Source of the DNA: CAZMGB01 sp964565775
GTDB taxonomy: Bacteria; Chloroflexota; Dehalococcoidia; DSTF01; JALHUB01
Assembly: GCA_964565775.1 (NCBI GenBank)
Contig: CAZMGB010000006.1
Location: 62,001-126,000, forward strand
DNA: 64,000 nucleotides
Reading direction: 5' to 3'
Shown here: in pieces, positions 8,845-17,792 of the stretch
How positions within the stretch are numbered: the first letter of the stretch is position 1
How the letters are laid out: every line of letters begins with the position of its first letter
The notes under the pieces: generated by a model
Seen by the model: only the letters and a program-made list of their open reading frames with translations
Database searches by the model: none
Told to the model about the DNA's origin: nothing
Position numbers and translations under genes: made by a program

Positions 8845-10421
8845 CTCTCGAGGCCGTTGTCTTCCGCGATCGCCTGGAGCGCGTTGTAGGCGGGGGCAAA
8901 GGTGATGAATCCGTGCGGGTGCTGAGTAGCCCCGCACATGTACAGCCCCTTGTAGGGCGCGCGGTAGAGGGAGAGGTCCGGGAACGGCCGCTCGGTCAAC
9001 ATGTTGTCCAGGTCCACGAGGCCGCCCATCCAGTCGCCGTTCACCATGTTCGTGATGCGGCGGGGGATATCGAGGGGCGTGTACGTGGCCCACTCAATGA
9101 TGGTACCGTCCTTCAGATTCGGGGCGTACTCCTGCCAGGTCTGGATGCAGCGCTCGCCGAAGATCGGCCCCATCTCGTCCCAGGCCTCGGGGCCGCCGGT
9201 GGCGAGCTCGTAGGGCGCGAAGTGGCGCATCAGCCCCGTGTAGAAGCCGTCGGGGGCATCTGACGGGTCGAACAGGGTGTTGACGGCGCAGTTGGGCCGG
9301 GGGCTTGGAATGAGCCCCTTGCGGATGTCGCGCCAGTGTTCGTTCAGGTCCTCCAGACTCTCGTAGCCGGCGTTCAGGACCCAGGCCTGGTTGATATCCG
9401 GGTCGAATTCCGCGGCCTTGTACTGCGGCGCCTCGCGCATCGCCAGGTGGACGCTGAAGAAAGACCAGTCCATGTGCGGGTACTTCTCGACTCCCTCCAC
9501 CACCTGCGATGGCAACTGGTCCCGGCCGATCATCTCCAGGAAGGTCTGCTCAAGGCTGATGGAACTGGCCACTACGTGCCGCGCCCTGACCTCACTGCCG
9601 TCGTAGAGGCGCACACCCACCGCCCTGCCATTATCGAGCAGTATCTTGTCGACGGGGGTATGGGGGAAGACCGTGCCGCCGCTATTGGTCAGCGCCTCCC
9701 AGAGGACATGGGCAAGGTTATGGGAGCCGCCCACGCAGACATGCCAGTTGTCGATCTTGCCGACGAGGAGAGGGAAAGAGACCCCCAGACCCTTCCGGTC
9801 CGTCGAATAGCCAGCGTAGGCAGCCTGGAGGGCAAGCTGGGCCTTTACCCGGTCGTTCTCGAAGTGCTGGTCGAGAAACTCGTTGATGGTCATGTTGCGG
9901 AGGTGGACGCTCAGGAACTCAGACTTGTCCGCCACCTTCCAGACCACCAGCGCCTTTGTGATGTCGAGGAGCGGGATGGGGGGAGAGTACATGAGGGTAC
10001 GGATCAGGAGGTCCATGTACCCTTTCACCTCCTGGAAGAGGCGCCGGAAAGTCTCGGCGTCCTTCTCGGAGAAGCGGGCGATGGAGGCGCAGGTCTTGTC
10101 GAGGTCGGCGTGGATAGTGAGAGCCGTCCCGTCCTTGAAGACGCTGCCCATCTGGACCGGCGGCCGCACGTAGCGCAGACCGTGATCATAGAGCTGGAGG
10201 TCATCGTAGACCGGGCAAACGCCCACCAGGGTGTGGTAGTTGCAGTGGAGGTTGTGCAGGAAGCCGGGCCGCGTAAGCTCCTCGGTGCAGAGCCCGCCCC
10301 CCTCCTCGCCCCGGCTCTCGAGGACCGCTACCTCCCACCCCGACCTCGCCAGATAAGTGGCCAGAGCCAGCCCATTGTGGCCGGCTCCGATGATCACGGC
10401 ATCGTAGGTCGCGTCAGCCAT
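8832..10421 (-). CDS. Phytoene desaturase-like FAD oxidoreductase (copy 1)
   Basis: CrtI-type flavoprotein of 529 residues. The N-terminus VIIGAGHNGLALATYLARSG is the FAD-binding fold; the end LYMCGATQHPHGFITFAPAY is the C-terminal FAD segment. It is clearly related to its downstream neighbour but well diverged, more like two subunits or two successive enzymes than a fresh duplication. ATG 10421 is chosen over TTG 10433 because a GAGGGGGG site precedes it by three bases. First gene of the four-gene operon ending at 6202. Confidence 0.85.
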   Translation of the reverse strand: MADATYDAVIIGAGHNGLALATYLARSGWEVAVLESRGEEGGGLCTEELTRPGFLHNLHCNYHTLVGVCPVYDDLQLYDHGLRYVRPPVQMGSVFKDGTALTIHADLDKTCASIARFSEKDAETFRRLFQEVKGYMDLLIRTLMYSPPIPLLDITKALVVWKVADKSEFLSVHLRNMTINEFLDQHFENDRVKAQLALQAAYAGYSTDRKGLGVSFPLLVGKIDNWHVCVGGSHNLAHVLWEALTNSGGTVFPHTPVDKILLDNGRAVGVRLYDGSEVRARHVVASSISLEQTFLEMIGRDQLPSQVVEGVEKYPHMDWSFFSVHLAMREAPQYKAAEFDPDINQAWVLNAGYESLEDLNEHWRDIRKGLIPSPRPNCAVNTLFDPSDAPDGFYTGLMRHFAPYELATGGPEAWDEMGPIFGERCIQTWQEYAPNLKDGTIIEWATYTPLDIPRRITNMVNGDWMGGLVDLDNMLTERPFPDLSLYRAPYKGLYMCGATQHPHGFITFAPAYNALQAIAEDNGLERWWR

Positions 10422-10870
10422 TGCCCCCCTCAATCAATGCCCATGCGGGCACACGCAGACAGCGCGTCGACCTCGAATGTGCGGACGCCCGGAAGAACTA
10501 TGCACCACAAGATAGGTATCGACGGGATGCCCTCCAAGGGCTGTTTGGGTTGTATTTGCAAGGCCGTTTGTACCGAAGTTGACCAGTGGTAGACGCTCCC
10601 GGCGAAAGCTGCTATCGGCGCCACGAAGGCTCCAGGCATTGTGGGACGGAGTTGCCCGGCCCATCGGGCGCCTCGCTGTTGCCATCAGGATCGAGAATCC
10701 TCACGTACTGGACAGTCGGAAACTGCGTCAACGTGGCGATGAATTCCTGCGCGACGGTCAACGTCGACCCGCCGGCCGCAGCCGCCGGTCATAAGACATC
10801 ATACAACAGAGCACCGAGGGGCCGATCTGAGGTATTCTGTTGGTGAGCCGTCCAGCGAGAAAGGAGTGTC
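10422..10870. other. Divergent intergenic region
   Basis: About 450 bases between the minus-strand flavoprotein operon and the plus-strand flavoprotein gene. A TATTCT at 10833-10838 could be a -10 box for the gene at 10871, but no good -35 is visible. Short open frames here have no family features. Confidence 0.4.
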
Positions 10871-11848
10871 ATGTTCAAGACCGAGCTGACAGAGATTCTG
10901 GGCATCGACTACCCGATTATCCAGGCAGGCATGGGCGGCGTCGCCCTATCCCGACTGGCGGCCGCCGTCTCGAACGCCGGCGGCCTGGGCGTGGTGGCCG
11001 GCGCCATGCTGGACAAGGACCACTTCCGGGCCGAGCTCCGCGAGTGCAAGCGCCTCACGAGCAAGACGTTCGGCGCCGATCTCCTCCTGGCCGAAGGCAT
11101 GCCCGGCACCGAAGAGCTGATGGAGGTCATGTTTGAGGAGAAGGTGCCGGTGTTCGTCTCCGGCCTCGGCAGCCCCGGACCCTGGATGGAGCGAATGCAC
11201 GAGGCGGGGATGAAGGTCGTAGCGCTGGTGGGCAATGTCCGTCACGCCCTGCGCTGTGCCGCCGACGGCGTCGATATCATCGTCGCCCAGGGACACGAGG
11301 CGGGCGGCCACACGGGCCGCGTCGCCGCCCTGGCCCTGGTGCCTCAGGTGGCCGACGCCGTGAAGCAGATACCCATCGTCGCCGCCGGCGGCATCTCCGA
11401 CGGCCGCGGCATGGTGGCCGCGCTGGCTCTCGGCGCCTGCGGTGTCCTGGTGGGCACGCGCTTCATCGCCACCCACGAGGCGGCCGTCCACCTCAACTAC
11501 AAGCAGAAACTGGTAGACATGGGCGACGACGACACTGTCATTACCAAGGCCTACACGGGCAAGACGCTCCGCAATATCCGCAACCAGTACACGGAGGAGT
11601 GGAAGCAGCGTGAAAGCGAGATAGAGCCGTTCCCCTACCAGTTCTTCAAGGCCGGCGAGAACCTGGTGAAGGCGATAAGAGACGGAGACATCGACCACGG
11701 TCTGGCGCCGGCGGGCCAGGGCTCGGGCCTCGTCCACGAGATCGTCCCGGCCGGGCAGGTCGTCAAGGACATCATGCGAGAGGCCGAGGAGGTGCTGGCC
11801 GGCCTCGCCGGGCAGTATCTGCCCGCCCAAGCGCGACCGCCTCGGTGA
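10871..11848 (+). CDS. Nitronate monooxygenase-like FMN protein
   Basis: FMN-dependent TIM-barrel protein of 325 residues of the 2-nitropropane dioxygenase group. Visible features are YPIIQAGMGGVA at the N-terminus, the flavin and catalytic-His region AQGHEAGGHTG, and phosphate-binding AAGGISDGRGM followed by GVLVGTRFIATHEA. Members act on nitronates, but relatives are double-bond oxidoreductases in lipid metabolism (FabK; IpdC of steroid ring degradation). Given its lipid-catabolic neighbours, the latter type of role is plausible here. AAAGGAG precedes the ATG. Confidence 0.83.
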   Translation: MFKTELTEILGIDYPIIQAGMGGVALSRLAAAVSNAGGLGVVAGAMLDKDHFRAELRECKRLTSKTFGADLLLAEGMPGTEELMEVMFEEKVPVFVSGLGSPGPWMERMHEAGMKVVALVGNVRHALRCAADGVDIIVAQGHEAGGHTGRVAALALVPQVADAVKQIPIVAAGGISDGRGMVAALALGACGVLVGTRFIATHEAAVHLNYKQKLVDMGDDDTVITKAYTGKTLRNIRNQYTEEWKQRESEIEPFPYQFFKAGENLVKAIRDGDIDHGLAPAGQGSGLVHEIVPAGQVVKDIMREAEEVLAGLAGQYLPAQARPPR

Positions 11849-11984
11849 CCCGCTTCTGCGGCATCGGAAGCGACCAGGAGCCCGTCGCCCCTTCGCCGGG
11901 CGCTGCCCCCTTCCTCAAGGGAGCCGACTACGAATGCCGCCGGGCGAGCTTCGATCCGGCGCGATCACCTGACGGAGAGAGGTC

Positions 11985-12677
11985 ATGAGCTACGAATTCC
12001 TGCTGTGCGACAAGACGGACAAGACAGCCACGGTTACCCTGAACCGGCCCGATAAGCGCAACGCCCTTTCCATCGCCCTGCGAAATGAGATAGACCACTG
12101 CCTCGGGGAGCTGGAGGGCGACGATGAGGTGAGCGCCGTGGTCATCGCCGGCAGCGGGCCCTCTTTCTGCGCCGGGTTCGACACGACCGAGTTCACCAGC
12201 CGCGACCCCGACCACATGAAGGCCGTGGGGGAGTCCTCGGACCGCTACCACCGCCGCCTGGCCAGCTTCGCCAAGCCACTGGTCGCCGCCGTCAACGGCC
12301 CTGCCATGGGCGGCGGCCTCGATCTAGCCGTCCTCTGCGACGTGCGCATCGCCAGCGAGAGCGCCGCCTTCGCGCATCCCGAGATCAAGTTCGGTGCGCC
12401 CGCTCTCTTCGGTCCCCTGCGCGACATTATCGGCGGCGGCCTCGCCCGCGACCTCTGCTTCACGGGCCGCCGCATCGACGCCCAGGAGGCCTACCGCATC
12501 GGCCTCGTGAGCCGCGTGGTGCCGGGCGAGCGGCTGCTGGAGGAAGCGGTCGCCGTGGCAAAGATGATCGCCGAGGCGCCGCTGCCTACCCTCCGGATGG
12601 TCAAGCGGCTCATCATCGGGACGTACAGTTGGAGCCTGGAGGCCGGCGAGGGCGACATCTTTTCCACCATGCAGTAG
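11985..12677 (+). CDS. Enoyl-CoA hydratase/isomerase family protein
   Basis: Crotonase-fold protein of 230 residues. Oxyanion-hole segments are FCAGFD and GPAMGGGLDLA. Of the two classical catalytic glutamates, the first position is Asp (GGGLDLA) and the second is kept (AHPEIKFG), so the reaction may differ from simple hydration. GAGAGG lies just before the ATG. It follows the nitronate-monooxygenase-like gene and is convergent with the acyl-CoA dehydrogenase. Probable role: beta-oxidation-like handling of an acyl-CoA. Confidence 0.85.
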   Translation: MSYEFLLCDKTDKTATVTLNRPDKRNALSIALRNEIDHCLGELEGDDEVSAVVIAGSGPSFCAGFDTTEFTSRDPDHMKAVGESSDRYHRRLASFAKPLVAAVNGPAMGGGLDLAVLCDVRIASESAAFAHPEIKFGAPALFGPLRDIIGGGLARDLCFTGRRIDAQEAYRIGLVSRVVPGERLLEEAVAVAKMIAEAPLPTLRMVKRLIIGTYSWSLEAGEGDIFSTMQ

Positions 12678-12710
12678 GGGCGCAGTCCACCGCAGGGCGG
12701 CCGCCCCTAC
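12674..12710. terminator. Hairpin between convergent genes
   Basis: GTAGGGGCG and CGCCCCTAC form a nine-base-pair stem that includes the crotonase stop codon. There is no T tract, but it could end transcription from both sides. The GTAGGGGC arm recurs in the element at 22381. Confidence 0.5.
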
Positions 12711-12732
12711 GCTGCAAGATGTCGTCTATGCG

Positions 12733-13899
12733 CTACTCCCTCGGCATGCCGAGGCCGCGCCCGGCGATGACGTTGCGCTGGACCTCGGACGTGCCGGCGC
12801 CGATCGTCCCCTGAACGGCGTCGAGATAGCCGAATCCCGCCACCCCGGCCAGGACGGCCCGCTCGGAGCCCGGCAGGAGGCTGCCGTAGGGCCCCAGCAT
12901 GTCCACGGCGACGGAATAGAGCCGCTGGGCGAGCTCCGTGTTGAACAGTTTCAACATCGAGGCCTCGTAGGTCAGCTCGTGGCCGCGGCTGTGCAGCCAG
13001 ACGGCGCGGTAGCTCAGCAGCCGCGCCACCTCGAAGTCGATGGCCAACTGCGCCAGCCGCCGCCGCAGCCGCGCGTTCTCGCCGAGGCGACGCCCACCCC
13101 GCCGTGTCTCCCGCGCGTAGCGGAGAAGCGCCTCGAAGAAACGATAGTGTTCGCGCGCGGGGTAAAGCGCCAGCCGCTCGAGCTCCAGAGCGGACGCCAC
13201 CTGGTACCAGCCCCGGTTCTCCTGACCAACGAGGGCGCTGCGCGGCACCCTCACGTTGTCGAAGGCCACCTCGTTGAACCAGTCGATGCCCAGCAGGTTG
13301 GCAAGCGGTCTGACCTCCACACCGTCCGATTTCATGGGCACGATGAACAGCGAGAGGCTCCGATGTCTGGGCGCCCCCGGGTCGGTGCGGGCGATGAGCC
13401 AACAGTAGTCGGCCACGTCGGCGCCGCTCGTGTACACCTTGCGGCCGTTGATCACGTAGTCGTCGCCCTCAGCCACGGCGCGGGTTTGCAGACCGGCCAG
13501 GTCAGAGCCGGACTCCGGCTCTGAGTAGCCGAGGCAGAAGGATATCTCGCCGCGAGCCAGTTTCGGCAGGAACTCCCGCTTCTGCTCCTCGGTGCCGAAG
13601 GCCATTATGGCCGGCGCCACGATGGTGCGGCCGATGCTCTCGGCGCCTGGGAACCCGTGGTAGGCCAGCTCCTCGTCCACGACCGCCTGCTCCATCGCAG
13701 AGCGGCCGCCGCCGCCGTACTCGACGGGCCAGCTTAGGGCCAACCAGCCCGCCGCCCCCGCCTTCCGCTCGAACTCAAGGCCGGGCATGTAGCTGGGAGG
13801 GACAGGGCGGGGCGGGGCGCCGCCGAAGCCCTCGTCCGCCAGGAACTGCCGCACCCGGCGACGCAGGCTCTCTTCTTCTTCCGAAAGGCGAAAGTCCAT
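12733..13899 (-). CDS. Acyl-CoA dehydrogenase
   Basis: Flavin-dependent acyl-CoA dehydrogenase of 388 residues, forming an alpha,beta double bond. Visible are the N-terminal helical domain (MDFRLSEEEESLRRRVRQFL), the central FAD/acyl-CoA segment (GYSEPESGSDLAGLQT; VINGRKVYTSGA) and the C-terminal GTIGAGTSEVQRNVIAGRGL. It is the third gene of the minus-strand operon with the thiolase-like and DUF35 genes, four bases after the latter. That pairing suggests a side-chain or branched acyl-CoA substrate. Confidence 0.9.
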   Translation of the reverse strand: MDFRLSEEEESLRRRVRQFLADEGFGGAPPRPVPPSYMPGLEFERKAGAAGWLALSWPVEYGGGGRSAMEQAVVDEELAYHGFPGAESIGRTIVAPAIMAFGTEEQKREFLPKLARGEISFCLGYSEPESGSDLAGLQTRAVAEGDDYVINGRKVYTSGADVADYCWLIARTDPGAPRHRSLSLFIVPMKSDGVEVRPLANLLGIDWFNEVAFDNVRVPRSALVGQENRGWYQVASALELERLALYPAREHYRFFEALLRYARETRRGGRRLGENARLRRRLAQLAIDFEVARLLSYRAVWLHSRGHELTYEASMLKLFNTELAQRLYSVAVDMLGPYGSLLPGSERAVLAGVAGFGYLDAVQGTIGAGTSEVQRNVIAGRGLGMPRE

Positions 13900-13903
13900 A
13901 CGC

Positions 13904-14374
13904 CTACGCGCCGCCCCTCGGCGGCGCCCCTTCCAGGGGCACGAAGACCACGTCGTTGGGCGTCCAGTCGACCAGCCTGCGGAAGCGAGCCTTCACCGGC
14001 ATGCCGATGTATACGTCCTCGGGACGACAACCGGCGACGCGCGAAAGGAACACGGTATCGATGCCGTCGAGCTCGATGTAGGCGAGGACGAAGGGTAGCT
14101 CGTGCAGAAACGCCTCGGCGGCGAACTCCAGGATCGAATAGCTGTGGACTTTGCCCTCTTGCGGCGCCTCGAACCAGTCGGTGCGGGCGCCGCAGGAGCC
14201 GCAGTCGCGGCGGGGCGGCAACCAGGTGTGGCCGCAGCTCCGGCAGCGGGCGGCCATCAGCTTCCTCTTCTGGAGCCCGATGAAGAAGTCGCTTACCTCC
14301 CCGAAGCTGTGTATGTACTCGATCTCGTAGTGCCGCCCGATCTGGAGAGGATTGGTGTTGTAGATGTGGGTCAT
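13904..14374 (-). CDS. DUF35 zinc-ribbon/OB-fold protein
   Basis: Small protein of 156 residues with a rubredoxin-like zinc ribbon (CRSCGHTWLPPRRDCGSCG, residues about 43-61) and an OB fold (GKVHSYSILEF onward). DUF35 proteins are obligate partners of thiolase-like enzymes; in steroid side-chain degradation a DUF35 domain activates the aldolase Ltp2. Here it lies 16 bases downstream of the thiolase-like gene and is expected to complex with that protein. A GGGAGA site precedes the ATG. Confidence 0.88.
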   Translation of the reverse strand: MTHIYNTNPLQIGRHYEIEYIHSFGEVSDFFIGLQKRKLMAARCRSCGHTWLPPRRDCGSCGARTDWFEAPQEGKVHSYSILEFAAEAFLHELPFVLAYIELDGIDTVFLSRVAGCRPEDVYIGMPVKARFRRLVDWTPNDVVFVPLEGAPPRGGA

Positions 14375-14390
14375 GATGCTGTCTCCCGCA

Positions 14391-15686
14391 CTAGCTCTCT
14401 GCGTCCGCTCGCTCGAGGATGTGGACGGTGATGTAGGTGCCGGTGCCAGCGTGGCTGTGGATCAGACCACGTCTGGCGTTCTCGACCTGGATGTTCGACC
14501 CGTCGATCCCTTCGTCAGCGTCGCTGCAGTGCTTGGCCATCGTCCCCTGGAGCTGCCAGAGGGCGAAGACGCCCTGCATGATGCCGGTAGCGCCCACCGG
14601 GTGACCGCAGGCCAGAAGCCCGCCCGAGGGGTTCACCGGCATCTTCCCGTCGACACGGGAGTGGCCCTCATCGATGAACTGGCCGCCCTTCCCATACAAG
14701 GCAAGGCCCATGTCCTCATACGTCTGAAGCTCGCTGGAGGCGTAGGCGTCGTGCACCTCCGCGAAGTCGAGCTGTTCGATCGGGTTCGTGATGCCCGCCT
14801 GTTTGTACGCCTGACGCGCCGCCTCGCGGCCCCCCCGGAAGGAGCCGAGGCCCGGCCAGCGTCCTTTGATGTAATCGTACTTCGAAGGGTCCTCCCCCGG
14901 CAGGGGGATGACGTCGCCGCGGGGCCGGTCGCCCAGGCGCATGGTGTCGGTGCCGCAGCCGAGGCCGGTGATGACAACATAGTCGCCGTCGGGCCGAAGC
15001 TTCTTGGCCCACTCCTCCGTGCACACGATCAGGCAGGCGGCGCCATCGCTCATCACGCAGACCATGGGCCTCGTGAGAGGCGTGGCGATGATGGGCGCGT
15101 TTAGCACCTCCTCCACCGTCCAGCGCTCGTGCTTCTGGGCCCAGCGGTTGTGGAAGGCGTTATCGTAGTTCTTGACGGCGATCTTGCCGAACTGCTCGGC
15201 CGTGGTGCCGAACTCGTGCATGTGGCGCTGGGCCATCGTGGCGTAGTAGCCGGAGTAGAAGCCACCGACGGGGTAGTCGAAGTCGGTGTCCGACGCCAGG
15301 GCGATGAACTCGTTGCCCTTGGCCGTGTTCACCTCGCTCATCTTCTCGAAGCCGTAGACCAGGCAGAGGTCGGACAGGCCCGAGGCTATGTCCATGTAGC
15401 CGGCGCGGATGCCGAGGCCGCCCGTGGCGCCACCCCCCTCAATACGCATGCTCGGCCTGGGGCACATCGCCAGATAGTCCTGTGTCAGCGAGTCGAACAG
15501 GAGCTGGCCGTTGAAGTGATCGGAGAAGTAGGTACAGATGGTAGTCTGGATGTCGCGCAGCTCCAGGCGGCCGTCGAGATCGTTGAGGGCGTAGTCGAGG
15601 GCGTCCTTACACATAGCCTCCTGAGTGAGCAGGTTGGCCTTGGCGAACTTCGTGATGCCGCCAGAGACAATGCAGACCTTGCGCAT
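14391..15686 (-). CDS. Thiolase-like (SCP-x/Ltp) enzyme lacking nucleophilic Cys
   Basis: Thiolase-fold protein of 431 residues of the lipid-transfer (SCP-x) group. The C-terminal GGLLACGHPVGATG and central EVHDAYASSE are family-like. At the place of the nucleophilic Cys (usually CATG) it reads EGGGATGG, so the Cys is replaced by Gly and ordinary thiolysis is unlikely. Known proteins with this lesion next to DUF35 are retro-aldolases of steroid side chains (Ltp2), which I take as the most likely type. ATG 15686 is chosen over GTG 15698 because that GTG lies inside a strong AAGGAGGTGG SD site. First gene of the operon. Confidence 0.85.
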   Translation of the reverse strand: MRKVCIVSGGITKFAKANLLTQEAMCKDALDYALNDLDGRLELRDIQTTICTYFSDHFNGQLLFDSLTQDYLAMCPRPSMRIEGGGATGGLGIRAGYMDIASGLSDLCLVYGFEKMSEVNTAKGNEFIALASDTDFDYPVGGFYSGYYATMAQRHMHEFGTTAEQFGKIAVKNYDNAFHNRWAQKHERWTVEEVLNAPIIATPLTRPMVCVMSDGAACLIVCTEEWAKKLRPDGDYVVITGLGCGTDTMRLGDRPRGDVIPLPGEDPSKYDYIKGRWPGLGSFRGGREAARQAYKQAGITNPIEQLDFAEVHDAYASSELQTYEDMGLALYGKGGQFIDEGHSRVDGKMPVNPSGGLLACGHPVGATGIMQGVFALWQLQGTMAKHCSDADEGIDGSNIQVENARRGLIHSHAGTGTYITVHILERADAES

Positions 15687-15742
15687 AGAGGCAGCCACCT
15701 CCTTCTGAAGTAGTTCCGTCGCGGAGTGCCGGCTGGGGGTTC

Positions 15743-15772
15743 TTGGCCCAGAGGATACTTACGCTCTATATT
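15743..15772 (+). promoter_or_regulatory. Promoter of the CoA-transferase operon
   Basis: TTGGCC, 18 bases, TATATT. The leader of about 70 bases contains a perfect hairpin, GCCTGCC (15796-15802) with GGCAGGC (15808-15814), which could modulate the operon. Confidence 0.5.
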
Positions 15773-15846
15773 ACTACGGGCGCCCCTGTGGGGAAGCCTG
15801 CCCGTCCGGCAGGCGGGCCCATCGAGCGACGGACAGGGAGGACGGC

Positions 15847-16536
15847 ATGGACAAGGTCTACGCGACCGCCGCCGAGGCTATCGCCGACGTCGAGGACGGC
15901 GCGACCATCATGTTCGGCGGCTTCGGTCCCGGCGGCACCCCCACCAACCTCATTCTCGCCCTGTACGAGAAGGGGACGAAGAACATCACCGCCATCGCCA
16001 ACAACATGGGGCTGGGCGACCGGCTGGACGCTCTTTGCGAGAAGCAGCAGATCAAGAAGTTCATCGCCTCTTTCCCCATCCGCGCGACGGCCCAGAAGAT
16101 AAGCCTGCTGGAGCAGCAGTACTGGGCGGGCGAGGCGGAGATAGAGACGATACCGCAGGGCACGCTGGTCGAGAGGATGCGGGCGGCGGCAGCCGGTATC
16201 GGCGGGTTCTACACGCCGACGGGCGTCGGCACCGTCGTGGAGGAAGGCAAGGAGAAGCGGGTCATCGACGGCGTAGAGTACCTGCTGGAGTACCCGCTGC
16301 GGGCCGACTTCGCCTTCATCAAAGCCTACAAGGCCGATAGGATAGGCAACCTGGTCTACCGCATGGCCGGGCGCAACTTCAACCCGGTGATGGCGATGGC
16401 CGCGGACGTCACCATCGTCGACGTGGAGGAGATCGTGGAGGTGGGAGAGCTGGACCCGGAGGTCATCGTGACGCCGAGCGTCTTCGTAGACCGCATCGTG
16501 AAGGGACCGAGGCATGACATCCGCTGGTTTGACTAG
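15847..16536 (+). CDS. 3-oxoacid CoA-transferase subunit A
   Basis: Alpha subunit (229 residues) of a family I CoA-transferase of the succinyl-CoA:3-oxoacid/acetoacetate type. It shows the diagnostic glycine loop GGFGPGGTPTNL near residue 25. GGGAGG precedes the ATG by six bases. The end overlaps the B subunit gene by 23 bases. The pair should move CoA between a short-chain acid and an acyl or ketoacyl product of this island. Confidence 0.9.
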   Translation: MDKVYATAAEAIADVEDGATIMFGGFGPGGTPTNLILALYEKGTKNITAIANNMGLGDRLDALCEKQQIKKFIASFPIRATAQKISLLEQQYWAGEAEIETIPQGTLVERMRAAAAGIGGFYTPTGVGTVVEEGKEKRVIDGVEYLLEYPLRADFAFIKAYKADRIGNLVYRMAGRNFNPVMAMAADVTIVDVEEIVEVGELDPEVIVTPSVFVDRIVKGPRHDIRWFD

Positions 16537-17179
16537 AGAGCTCATTGCCCTGAGGGTGGCACGCGAGCTCCGCGACGGCATGGTGGCCAACCTGGGGATC
16601 GGGCTGCCGACGCTCGTCTCCAACTTCATCCCGGAAGGCATCACCGTGCTCCTGCAAGCGGAGAACGGCATCCTCGGCTACGGCGGCATCGCTCCCGATG
16701 ACCAGTACGACCAGGACCTGATCAACGCCGGCGGCCAGCCCGTCACCCTCCGCCCCGGCGCCGCCTTCTTCGACAGCGCCGACTCCTTCGCCATGATCCG
16801 GGGCGGACACGTTGACCTCAGCGTCCTCGGCGGGTTCCAGGTATCGGAGAAGGGCGACCTGGCGAACTGGATGCGGCCCGAGCGCAAGGCTGGCAGCATC
16901 GGCGGCGCCATGGACCTGGCAGTAGGCGCAAGGAAGCTCATCGTCGCCATGGAGCACACCACCAAGAACGGGGAGCCCAGGATCGTGAGGGAGTGCAGCT
17001 ATCCCCTCACCGCCATCCGCGCCGTCGACCTCATCATTACCAACCTGGCCGCCATCGAAGTGACGCCGGAAGGACTGCTGCTGACCGAGGTGGCGCCCGG
17101 CGTCACCCCGGAAGAGGTGTACGCCGCGACGGAGCCCCGCCTGACCCCGGCGAAGGACCTGCGGGAGATGGAGCTGTGA
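16514..17179 (+). CDS. 3-oxoacid CoA-transferase subunit B
   Basis: Beta subunit (221 residues). The catalytic glutamate lies in AENGILGYG near residue 53; SIGGAMDLAVGA and KLIVAMEHTTKNG match SCOT/AtoA-type proteins. The catalytic residue is intact, and the size differs from the ring-opening hydrolase pair IpdAB, so a true CoA-transferase is more likely. Coupled to subunit A by overlap. Confidence 0.9.
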   Translation: MTSAGLTRELIALRVARELRDGMVANLGIGLPTLVSNFIPEGITVLLQAENGILGYGGIAPDDQYDQDLINAGGQPVTLRPGAAFFDSADSFAMIRGGHVDLSVLGGFQVSEKGDLANWMRPERKAGSIGGAMDLAVGARKLIVAMEHTTKNGEPRIVRECSYPLTAIRAVDLIITNLAAIEVTPEGLLLTEVAPGVTPEEVYAATEPRLTPAKDLREMEL

Positions 17180-17201
17180 TCAGCACGGACGCGAGCGACA
17201 C

Positions 17202-17792
17202 ATGAAGCCCTTCGAGCAGCTTCTCGAGGAGGCGGCCGCCGCTCACGGCAGCCTGTGCGCCGGTCAGGTGCTCGGCGTCCGGCTCGCCATCAAAGGCTGC
17301 CGCGAGCTCGGGATCGACGAGCCGCAGGAGGGCAAGCGGCTTATCGTCTTCGTCGAGACCGACCGCTGCGCCGCCGACGCCGTCCAGACCGTGACGGGCT
17401 GCCGCCTGGGGAAGCGCACCCTCAAGCACGTCGACTACGGAAAGATGGGGGCTACGTTCCTCGACCTGGACACAGGCCGCGCCGTGCGAATTGCGGCACG
17501 ACCCGAGTCTCGCCGGAAGGCTGGGGCGCTCTTCCCGGACGCCGAGAACGCGAAGGAGGCGCAGATCTGCGGCTACCGCACCCTGCCCGACGACGAGCTG
17601 TTCAGCGTCCAGCATGTGGCCGTCGAGCTTCCTCCTGAGGACCTGCCCAGCCGGCCGCGCTCGCGCACGGCATGCTCTCGCTGCGGCGAGGAGATCAGCG
17701 ACCGCCGCGAGGTGAGCGAGGGCGGCGTCACCCTCTGCCGCGCCTGCGCCCGCGGCCCCTACTATCGCGTCGTCGAGTCGCCCGACTCCTGA
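17202..17792 (+). CDS. FmdE-family protein with zinc ribbon
   Basis: Protein of 196 residues with an N-terminal FmdE domain (HGSLCAGQVLGVRLA, then ETDRCAADAVQTVTGCRLGK) and a C-terminal zinc ribbon (CSRCGEEI ... CRACA). FmdE proteins accompany molybdenum or tungsten enzymes such as formylmethanofuran dehydrogenase; their exact role is unsettled. It follows the CoA-transferase genes by 22 bases, runs 31 bases into the convergent mobA, and lies near the molybdoenzyme gene, suggesting a part in metal-cofactor handling. That link is inference. Confidence 0.8.
   Translation: MKPFEQLLEEAAAAHGSLCAGQVLGVRLAIKGCRELGIDEPQEGKRLIVFVETDRCAADAVQTVTGCRLGKRTLKHVDYGKMGATFLDLDTGRAVRIAARPESRRKAGALFPDAENAKEAQICGYRTLPDDELFSVQHVAVELPPEDLPSRPRSRTACSRCGEEISDRREVSEGGVTLCRACARGPYYRVVESPDS

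Noticed and set aside
8845..9093. N-terminal extension of the small SCP2-like frame
   Set aside because: Overlaps the flavoprotein gene in another frame and has Arg/His-rich shadow composition; the GTG starts at 8844/8841 fit better.
15847..17179. CoA-transferase subunits as IpdAB-type ring hydrolases
   Set aside because: The beta subunit keeps the catalytic ENG motif and both lengths fit SCOT/Ato-type CoA-transferases.
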